DNA of 64,000 bases from Cladocopium goreaui (taxonomy: Eukaryota; Sar; Dinophyceae; Suessiales; Symbiodiniaceae): contig CAMXCT020000816.1 of the NCBI GenBank assembly GCA_947184155.2, positions 99,496-163,495 on the forward strand, in the 5' to 3' direction. The notes under the pieces are model-generated. The model was given only the letters and a program-made list of their open reading frames with translations, ran no database searches and was not told where the DNA came from. Shown in pieces: positions 11,726-22,100 of the stretch (its first letter is position 1; each line of letters opens with the position of its first letter). The translations under genes were made by a program, and so were the position numbers.

Positions 11726-11826
11726 GGTAATCAAACATGGCAATGGAACCTTCCCCCTTGATAGTTGATTTTCATATTAAAACCTGCATTTATCAGGGAT
11801 TTCCCAGCTAGCCATGTTTGATTACC
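11726..11826. repeat. Hairpin / MITE-like inverted repeat
   Basis: GGTAATCAAACATGGC at 11726 is repeated as its perfect reverse complement at 11811-11826, enclosing about 70 bp. Such a short non-coding hairpin could be a MITE or a relic. Confidence 0.5.
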
Positions 11827-11829
11827 AAC

Positions 11830-13808
11830 GGGTGTAAAACCCAGTGTGGACCTTCCATATTCCATTTGATGGTAAACCATAATTTTCTCCATTAAATGGC
11901 ACGTATACTATATTTTCAAACAAACCCAAACATCATAGTGCTGGTTTGATATGCCAGTATATCAGATTGTATTCCAATACAATGGAATCAAATGACATCC
12001 CGGTATATCCCAGTGTTGCAACAAACCCAAATTGGACATAGTTGGTTACATAGTATTAATGTACCATTATTCACCTATCACCTGTATGTACATAATATAT
12101 ATATAAATAATAATAGTAATAATAATAATAATTATATATATATATATATATTAATATCATCATCATTATTATCATTTATTATCATTTATTATCATTATTA
12201 TCATTACTATCACTATTATCATTATCATCATTATTATTACTATTATTATATATTTGCCAAGATATGGCAGTGTGTCAAAACCTTGTACCCCTGGTGAACA
12301 TCAAAATAGCTGGTAAACCGATGTTCATCCCACTAAAAATGGTATTAATATGTATTGATCCATACCCATATAGTCTCCATTCACGCCTCATTCTAATGGT
12401 GAGCTCTACCAGGCTTCGGTCGACCTCAAATTGGCTTAACGAGTGGCTGGAGCGCTTGGCATCTCCTTTGGTCGTCGGTACCTGGGTGCTGGTGGTTGAA
12501 ATTTCCAACCCCCCTTGAGGATGGTGAACACCAAAAAATGCTGGGCATTTTGATGAATGTTCATCCAATCCAAATATGCTAGTTCATGCAAGGTGCTGCT
12601 TCATAGTTTGCTAAGTTCACGTATAACTTCAATAACTACTGTAGGGTTTATGATACAATATATCATCATATATCTACAGTTAATGGGGGTTATACTTTTG
12701 ATCCATCCCGAAATCATGACATGATGGAACCTCCTTACATGTGGGGTACAAGCCCATAGTTTATCGCCTTCTCGTAGGTTTCGCCTTGAACCATTGAATG
12801 ACACCGATCACATGTTTCAATGACATCATTTCAATCCAGTTTATGGCTTAATCAAAAAGCTCCCATGACCAATTTTTCCCCAGGATAAATGGTGGTTCAT
12901 AGCTAAATTCGTATGGGCGGCCCCTGTGTCCCGCTGCTGCTATTCTCACGGCTTTTGAGGAAGTGTTGATTGAACTGATAACTGGAACCCAATATTCTTT
13001 GGAATGAACCTGGAAACATCTCATTGAAATTGAACCTGGAGCCCAAGAAATGGGTGTTGAAGTGTTTAGAACATGTGATGACCGTATTTTGTCCAGCTGG
13101 ACATGACATTTGTAAAGATGATTCATGTCTGACTCTTGTTGAACTGCATCATTCCAAATTTCCAGCCCCCGCAGTGCAGGGGTCGACAAGTCTTGTGGGG
13201 GCCATATTTGATGGTTGCCCCCAAATTCAAGATAATTGGAAGCCCATTTGACTAGACCCCCATTTAAGGCTGATCATGTCATCGGTTCTCCGTGTCACAT
13301 CCCGATTCATGGCGAATCATAAATGCCGAAGTTTCAATTTTCCATCACTCAGTTCCCATCTTCAAAGCCAGGTTTACCCTCTGGTAATTTCACAGTTTGC
13401 TACGGAAGGTAACGATTTTCAAGTTCGAGAACAAAACCATAATCGAACTGAGCCATGCTTTTCTCTCTGTGGCTTCATCCATAGCTTCATCCATTTTCAT
13501 CCATGGCAAAGTGGCATGACTGGAGGGTACGGAGGAGGATCATCTCGCTTTTTGTCACTGGTAACCACAGTTACATCATGAAAATACATAGACGAATCCG
13601 CTAAACAGTTTTGGACTTACTTTTACAACTTTGATTACCAGTCTGGATTCGATGTTCATCCATGGCGACTGGGACTACGGACTGGATAGTAGCTGTGCCA
13701 AAGTTCGCTAAGTAACCATCCACCGCATCTGGTGGACTCCTTTACCCAAATCAATCATTTGGATCATTTGAGACTAACTATGACTAACTGCTCAGATCTG
13801 CTTAGTAA
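11830..13808. other. Spacer upstream of the glycosyltransferase gene
   Basis: Microsatellites (TA, TAA, ATC types) fill 12090-12250 and a TACCCTC-ended element lies at 13375-13529. I see no coding stretch that I can support. Promoter elements were not recognisable. Confidence 0.5.
13375..13529. repeat. MITE-like element with TACCCTC termini
   Basis: The left end is TACCCTCTGGTAATTTC; the right end, read on the other strand, is TACCCTCCAGTCATG. The same termini occur at 25364-25481 and 57275-57833. Confidence 0.4.
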
Positions 13809-13899
13809 TTAACTTGGGATCAACTCTTCCACCCCCTTGGCCAAGGTCACAGCTTTTACGCTGTCCACATCGATGGTCACCGCCGGTGTAGACACCGGC
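13809..13899 (-). CDS. Terminal exon of unrecognised gene
   Basis: After a CTTCCTAG/G acceptor the frame reads PVSTPAVTIDVDSVKAVTLA, then KGVEELIPS and TAA. It probably ends the gene whose other candidate exons lie at 14392-15030. No family was recognised. Confidence 0.45.
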
Positions 13900-14391
13900 C
13901 TAGGAAGTGGAAATCCATGCGGGGAATGCGACGGGAAAGTGGGAAAAGATGGGGACATAACATGAGATAGCCAGCAAAATGATGCAAAATTTCGGTTATA
14001 GATTGGTCATTTATGATTAAAATGTAATATAAATAGGTAATAGCAATGTATCAACCTAGTAACATCTGCAAGAGCAACACTGGACAAGCCACCTGAACCA
14101 CCGAATCAAGCAACCATCTCATGATTGATTCATAGTTGGAACATGTAGGTCATGTGCATAGGCAAAGCAAGGTGGTGCGGTCACTTGCAAATAATAAATT
14201 TTCAACATCATCAGCCATATCATAACATCCTCTACGACACTCTGCCGCCCTGGTACGCTTCATCCTTCTGACCTCAGGCAGGCTAACCCCAAGTGCTGGG
14301 AGAATAAAGCTACCAAAAATTGCTGAATCACTGAGGGTTGAACATCTTTTACGTTTTTTTTGGGTTGAACCTTGGGATTTTTGGGCATTAC

Positions 14392-14480
14392 CCGCAGCAG
14401 ATGGTCTTCCCCCACCGGTCGAAAGGGCGACTTTTCTCCGTCGCCTTTTTCCACCCATCTTTGGTCGCGTTGCCAGGGAC
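14392..14480 (-). CDS. Exon of unrecognised basic protein
   Basis: Strong acceptor CTCCCCCAG/G, then LATRPKMGGKRRRRKVALST and GGGRPSAA, and a GT donor. The KRRRRK run looks like a nuclear-localisation or nucleic-acid-binding patch. Confidence 0.45.
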
Positions 14481-14754
14481 CTGGGGGAGACCACCGGTGA
14501 CCCTGAATCCTTCCCTCTATTGCCGTACGCACCAACAAACAGGTATATAAACTCGGTATATATATATTATATATATATAGAGAAAGAGAGAATATATAGA
14601 CATTTATTATCATTTCTCTGAAAGTACATTGGCATCGTGGAAAATTGAGCCACTGAAGTTCACTGAAGCCGCAGTAAATGGATAGCACCCGTTCTGTCCA
14701 TCATCCAAGCGGGACGTCAAGTCGCCATGCCTGCGACTCAGGTGGCGCTAGGCG

Positions 14755-14812
14755 AAGCCTCTTTCCCGTCATCCGGTAAAGCAGTCTGGAACATCACCTC
14801 AGGATCGGAACT
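14755..14812 (-). CDS. Possible exon, same unrecognised gene
   Basis: Acceptor CCTGAG/G followed by VMFQTALPDDGKEASPS. The 3' end is unresolved. Confidence 0.3.
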
Positions 14813-14964
14813 CGCATGTGTGTTGGGGAATTTATCCATAATATGAATTCCATGGTTAATCATGGTTATACACAAGACACATATAAAGATGTGTTGTAAC
14901 ATGTTGTAGCATGCTGTTGTAACATATAATATCTTGAAACTATGAAATCTTGGGGGCAAGTTGA

Positions 14965-15030
14965 ATAACTTGTCAGTGCGATCCGGGAGGGAAGGAGGTT
15001 CGGATTTGGGGCCTCCGACGCGCCACCTGG
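14965..15030 (-). CDS. Possible exon, same unrecognised gene
   Basis: Acceptor CATCCAG/G followed by WRVGGPKSEPPSLPDRTDKL. Frame choice and ends are uncertain. Confidence 0.3.
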
Positions 15031-15594
15031 ATGTAGCCATGAAAAGAATCTGTGACCATTTGGTCAGTTGCCAAATGAGTTTCTCTTCACCATTGTTCAC
15101 CACTATTCACGTTTTTTTTTTCTTTTCCCCCACGCTCCTTTTTGCTGCGCGTCAGTGTTTCATGGCTTTGTATTCCAAATATATTTCCAATCAATTGGCT
15201 TATTGGCTTATTGTAATAGTTAACAATATCTATTTCATTCTTTCTATATCTTTCTATCCATTCTCCAGACCTACGAGTATGATCTGCCAACACAGTTTCC
15301 CATTTTTTCGACCACTGGGACCATCTTCCCAACTGGAGATGGTGCTGACAATCAGCTGTTGGCTCCCTGACCAAGTCGAGTTTCGCCCAGCATATTTCTG
15401 GGTGGTCTCTCCCCCATGTTTGGTGCTCCAAGCATCATTTTTTTAATCAATATTGACAATGTCTATCCATGTTTTAAATAAATTCTATCCAGTCTAATTA
15501 TCTATGTTTACATCTCTCTCTTTCTCTCATATCTATGTTTACATATGTTTACCCATTTTCTTCCCAATTTTTCATCCAACCCACAGTTTAGTCG

Positions 15595-15753
15595 CTACCC
15601 ACTGCGTCCATCCGCCGCCATCTGCGCCAAAGACACCAAGAGCTGATGCGCAATAGCGCTGAGAATCACCCGCTGGCGCCGCTTCTCCTCCGCCAAGACG
15701 CGCTGCAGTTGCTGCTTCAGGCGGAAACGCTGCACCAGCATGGCCAGCTGCTC
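15595..15753 (-). CDS. Kinase gene last exon (stop)
   Basis: [52 protein letters not shown] then TAG at 15597-15595. The end matches the position of the MAP3K-epsilon C-terminus, so I take the stop as real rather than as part of an intron. Confidence 0.85.
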   Translation of the reverse strand, partial: EQLAMLVQRFRLKQQLQRVLAEEKRRQRVILSAIAHQLLVSLAQMAADGRSG

Positions 15754-16078
15754 CTGGCACCCACGAATCTCTCTCGTGTCGTGGGTCAAAACAAGCCAGT
15801 TATGGGTCCCAAGTCATGGGGACTTATTGACTGGTCCCATTCATCGGGACAGTTGGGCGATGGGAATCACCATAGTCACCCTCCCCGAACTAGATGGTTT
15901 TGCATCCCGAGGCATGGGGGTTCATGCACGCCAAAAAACAAGGATATGTCTTGGAGAAAACACGCTTCAACCAACAGACCAAAAGGTTAATAGCTAATGA
16001 CCCATAATAATATATTATTATTATTGTTATTATAATTTAATATATATATATACATGTATATGTACACACGCACACACC

Positions 16079-16121
<43 letters not shown>

Positions 16122-19100
16122 TGTGAAACTCCCAAGTTGTCTTTCCATATTGGTCCCTTTTCTCTCGCCGTCCACCGCAGTGGAGGGAGGGTTCGAGGAG
16201 TCACAAGGCGCGGCAGAATAAAAGAGACCTAGGACAGGGATCCTTGGCGGAATCACAGGACTTCATTTGGCATCTCAAAGGGTTTGAGATTAACATTGGT
16301 AGCGGAGCCTCCATTTGCGGAGGTCTCCTTAGGAACACCCCACATTGGTCCCCTAATAAAAGAGGGTAATTAGGAAAGGCCTAAAATCCTCAGGGAATTC
16401 ACTTAAATTTTGTTGTTTGCACGTGTTTCTAACAACAGGGTTTGGACAAAAAAGGCACACTAGACCAGCTACTGAGCCATGGAGGGTGCGGGAACAGCTG
16501 GTGCCACGACCGATGAGCGCACCAGCAATCTATGGAGCATCCTGCCTTCGTTTGACCCTGCAGTGGATGATCCACGAGAATATGTGGATAAAGTGAAGTT
16601 TCTTCGGGCCATATGCCCGGTCAAAGACAAGGGCATGCTTGCCCCCCGTTTAGCCATGCTCATGAAAGGTACCGCATGGGCACAGATCAAGGGATCCGAT
16701 GCTGCTCTTCTTTCTGACCCTGAAAAGGGAGTAGATGTTCTCCTGGCGGCAGTGGCTACCTGGGAGGAAAACTCAGAGTTGCAGACCTACGACAAGTTTG
16801 AAAGAGCTCTATACAAGGTGATTCAACGAAATGATGAGACAACGTTGAGCTATGTCAATCGTTTGAACGTTGCTTTCACTGAGTTGGGCCAAGTTGATAT
16901 CGCTGACATGAGAGCCTTCATACTTTTGCGCCAGAGCGCACTGCAGGCCGAGGACAAGAAGAAGGTCATCACCCTTACGGGTGGGGAGCTCACTGCCAAG
17001 AAGGTGGATGGAGCTATGCGTTCCCTGTCAACAAAAGTACTGGGCGGGCAGACAGACCAGAAAAAGAAAACTTACCCAATCAACTTCGTGGATGAAGATC
17101 ACGAGGAGATCTACCATGCAGGTGATGATGGATGGGATGAAGAGACGATTTTGCAGTCTCTAGTAGAACAAGGTGATGAAGATGCTCAAACAGTGAGCGA
17201 TTTTGAAGATCAACTCATCGATGTGTGCCAAGAAAGCTCCGAACTTTCTCTCTGTTTCTCGGCTTATGCCGATGCCAGAGCCAGGATTCGCGACAAGCTT
17301 CGAGCCCGTGGCTTCTGGCCAGCCTCCAAAGGGTCAAAAGGCCGTGGTCGAAAAGGAAAAGGTTTCAAGGGAGGTGGCAAGAAAAAGAACCAGACCCTTG
17401 CAGACCGAATTGCCTCATCGGCATGCCGCATTTGCGGTGTCAAAGGTCACTGGAAGTGGGAGTGCCCTCGTAAGGGCGGAGCTGCTTCGTCAAGTCAGAA
17501 TGCCGATGTGAACCTCGCCTTGCAGGTGGCCAGTGGTGATTTCCATGAAGAACTTCAGTGGCAACTTCCATCCCAGGACAAGGAGAAGGGCAAGATCATC
17601 CGCTTGGAGGACATGGTCAAGACCTGGGATCAGGACTGCCTTGGGGTTCTCCCTCCATTTGAGTCTACCGTTGTTCAACAAACCGAACACGGGGTTAATG
17701 AGGAATTCATTTTTATGACGGAGTCAAAGAAATTTGAAGCACTGACCAATTATTTGAAAGTGGCTACCCTTGAAAGTCGTTTGTCCAGGGTGATGAAGGG
17801 GAAATTGTCCAGGAATAGCACTGTTTCTCCGACTTTTCCAGTTTTGAGTGCGGAAGCCAGCTGTCCAGGAATCATAGACACAGGAGCCAGTAAATCAATC
17901 ATTGGTCAGAAAAAGGTCAAGGGCTTGTTGCACAGTTTGCCAACTGCAGTTCAATCTCAAGTGCATTGGGGAAGTTCAAACACTGTTTTTCGTTTTGGGA
18001 ATAATGGAACGTTGCCCAGTGTTGGAGCTTTGTACATTCCTTTTGGTGTACGTTGGATGAGGCTTGAGGTGGTCAAAGGTGAAACACCATTTCTTCTCTC
18101 CAATGCATTTTTGAAAGCGACTGCAGCTGACGTCTGTTCTTCTTCGTGTGAACTGTTTTTCACTGAAAGTGGAATCCGAGTACCACTTCATGTAAACTCC
18201 AAAGGCTTGTATACAGTTGAACTTGCTGATGTCTTGGAAGCCGTTGGAAAATGCACGAATTCGGAGTGTGCCGACAATTGTGAAGTTGTTACTCATGTCA
18301 AAACAGTGGAAAACTTGATGAAGTCAATAGTGAAAACCAAAGTTGGAAGCAAAGCAGAAGCCGAACGACTTCTTGAAGCTGCAGTTCCCGTGGCTCAATC
18401 TCCCAAGAGCTCTACAGTGATTTGCGAGGGCAAAGTTCCAAAGAACGCTCTTTGTGATCATGGCTCACCGTGCGTGCCCACCGTGGATGAAGAGCGATGG
18501 TCATCTTCCTCTACCAGATCAGCCCTTGGAATTTCCCGAGGATCAGTCCCTGAAGATGACCGACCTGAGTTCTGTGCAGATCAAGAGGCCCCCAGGTGTG
18601 GACACCCTGCGCCAATGGGGACAACAAGTCTTTCCGGAGGGGAAGAAACAGGGCCTGACCTTTGCCCAAGTGTACCAAGAAGATGCTCGCTATCGGGCCC
18701 TGATGATGAACCACAGCCATCTTACCTCAGCTTGGGCACTGAGCTATCAAAACTACGTCAGAGCCAGGACCAAGGTGGAGTCGGGGCTGATGGCCAACAC
18801 AAGTTCCGGCAATCAGAAACCGGTGACCAGGGCACCAAAAGTATCGGAGGGCTCCGATTGGGAGTTGATGATCGACGAAGAGAACCAGGGCAAGAAGATG
18901 CCCTCGAAGAGAGCAGCCAGCTCTGCTACACCAACTATGATGACAGAAAAGGATCCGGAGAAAGAACAGGAGATCATGACGAAGATCGCCATTCTCCAGA
19001 GGGAACTGGCGATGGTGAAGGGCACGGAAGAAGCCTGAACCTACTCGAATGTGGTCCTGAGGAGGTGCTGTCTGAGAGTTCCGCAGATATCGTCGAGTCT

Positions 19101-22100
19101 CAACTGAAACAATCCACTCAGATGCTGAACGCTAAAACGATGTCCATTCAGCAGGAGTTAGATACTTTGGTTGTGCAACTCGAGAAAGACTTGAACGTCT
19201 TGTCAGCATCTGCTTGGGAGTTTCCGAAAAAGTTCGGCAAGTCTCCAAAACAGCCTGGGAGAAAATGTCAACTGGATGTTCTTGAAATCTATTGTGGAGA
19301 AAATTCCAGAATAACTGCCATGGCTCAGCAAATGGGTTTGAAGGCTAGAAGATTCACGAAGGCTGATGGAGATCTGCGCACAGCTGAAGGACAACGCGTT
19401 CTGTGGGAACTCCTGGAACGTGAATGTCCACGTGATGTTTGGATGGCTCCCGAATGCGGCCCATGGGGAAACTTCAGTCGACTGAATTTGTGCCGAAGTT
19501 CAACTACCTGTCAAAAGGTTTTGGATGACCGTGAAGAGCAAAGGTTGCACTTAAAATTGTGCGATGAAGTATATAACTATCAAGTTCTGAATGGGAACCA
19601 TTTTCACATGGAACAACCTCAGGGTTCTATTGCTTTTGATCAACCAGAAATGGAAAACGTAGCAAAGGGTACCCTCAAAAGTGTTTTTGACATGTGTGAA
19701 GTGGGGAAGCTGAAGGTTCCTCTGGGGAATAATTTTCTCAGAAAAAGAACGCAAGTCAGAACAACTTCACGTGAGCTCCACAACTGTTTGGACGCTCGGT
19801 ACTGCAATCAAAGGCACACTCATCAGCCGATTGAAGGCAAAATCAAGTATCTTGGTCGCTGGATCAATTTGTCGGAATATGCAGCTCGGTATTCAAATGG
19901 TTTTGCACGAAATGTGGTTTGGTATTTGTTGTGGAGTCGTGATTTTGGTGATTTGCCTGTGGAAATTGCCGAGCTGTGTATTGACGACTGTCAAAAATTC
20001 GGAGAGCATGCTGTCCTTGCCGCAGAGGTGAGTGCCCGTCGGAGAAGACTTTCCAAGGAGGAAGTCAAGGTTTCTTCTCCTGCTGTTCCATCCGAAGACG
20101 GGTCACGCAAGTTGTCTTGGGAGAAACGTTGGAAAGAAATTTTTAAGAGCATTGAACAGCGGGCCCCTCGGGCCGGAACTGTTGTTTTGGAACCTGCTGA
20201 GAAACTTTTCCAAGACATTAAGTCAACTCTCACCACTATCGATGTCAAGGCAGCTGAGGTATGTAGAGGTACTGATCGATTTCGTTTGCCAAAGACTCAA
20301 ATTTCAGAGTCGGAAATTCCACTGCGGCACACCATCATTTTGCACCGGCATACTGGAAAAGTAATGGAACTAGGCAAACCCGAAAGTTGGTTGGAGCTTC
20401 CCAAAACTCGAAGGACTTTGAAGTCAAAACCAGCCAAGTTGTGTGTGACGGTTTTTGGGGATGTTTGGGAATCCAGTTCCCGGTCTGCAGCTGCGGTGCC
20501 CAGTGAAAAACCTCCGACGGCGTCAATGGCTGGTTCACAAGTCACTTCTTCTTCAGGTTCCCGGAAAAGAGAAGTGTCTGACTCAGACATGGACGTGGAG
20601 AAACGGTTCAAGAAGGATGAGCCAAGTGTTTCCACTTTCACAGAGAAAGGTTTGGAGGGGAAGGAAGTTGGGGAGTATTCTGAAGGTTTTCCCCCGAAAA
20701 AGGTAGCTGTACATGGGCCCCATTTTCTCGGTTTGGAAAAGGATGAAAGAGAGTGGATTCGCAGGGTTCATCATCGTATGGGACACCCTGATCCAGTCCG
20801 TTTCTGCAAGTTCCTTAAGGACACCCATGCCGATCCGAAGATCGTAGCTGGCGCATTTGATTTCCAGTGTGATGCGTGTTGCGAAGACAGCAAGGGTTAC
20901 GCTTTGTCAAGACCAGCTGCCATCCATTCCAATTTGAATTTCAATGATGTGGTCGGACTAGATGTAGCCTACTGGAAAAATGATGTTGGAAAAGAGTTTG
21001 CTTTTCTTCATTTTCTGGATGAGGGAACTTTGTTTCATTTGGGGAGTCATTGTTTTGAGGATGCTGATTCACAGGTTCGATGTTTTGAGAATGTTTGGTT
21101 GTCATGGGCAGGACCCCCCAAAGAGGTATACCTAGATCCGGCCAAAGAATATACTGGAGATCGGTGGATAGCAAAGATGCAGGAAGAAGATATCAAACTG
21201 AAAATGTCGGCGACAGATTCGCATTGGCAATTGGGACGGGTGGAAGCACATGGTTCTGTTGTGAAAAGGATGTTGGACCGTATGAACTCTGAGAAGCCAA
21301 TTTTGGACAATGAGTGTTTTCAGGCTGCTTTGAGACAAGTCTTCAATGCCAAAAATGCGATGTCTCGTGTACAGGGATTCACACCCGAACAGGCTGTATT
21401 AGGTGTCGCTCGCCGTCTTCCAGCATCTGTTTGCTCCGACCGGGAAATTGCCAGCCATGCACTTGCTGAAAGCGAGTGCACGGAGGGCGAAAAATTTCGA
21501 GAGGCACTGCGCCTTCGAACCTCAGCCCGTCAGGCGTTTGTTGAGGCCGATAACTGCAGTAGTTTGCGTAGGGCATTGCTGCGTCGAAGTCGCCCCCTTA
21601 GAGACCCTTATGAAATTGGGGATTGGGTTTTGTACTGGAAGAGAAAGGGGGGTAACATGAGACGGGAAAGGGGACGTTGGCACGGACCTGCAAGGGTAGC
21701 CATGGTTGAAGGTCACAAAGTGGTTTGGGTTACTCATGCAAATAAATTAATTCGGGCAAGCCCGGAGCAATTGCGGCCAGCATCATTTCGGGAATGGAAG
21801 TCTGTCCAAGATTTGGATGAAAACAAGGTAACCCCGGCGGAATGGTTGAAGAAGGCAGGTTATCAGGACTTCTTTGATTTAGGGGATGACTTACCTGATC
21901 TCTCTGATGTGGTCGAGGAGGGTCCTTTGTGTGGAGACAATACTGAAAGTGACAGCCTTCCTGAACCAGAGCAGGCGCCCAGTGTTCACTCCGGTGATGT
22001 GGAAGCGGTACCCTCGTCTGAAACTGGGGGTCTACATGTCCCGGTACCGGAACCCTTAGAAGGAGAGCTTTCAGAGGGGGATGCATTGTTTGGGGATTGT

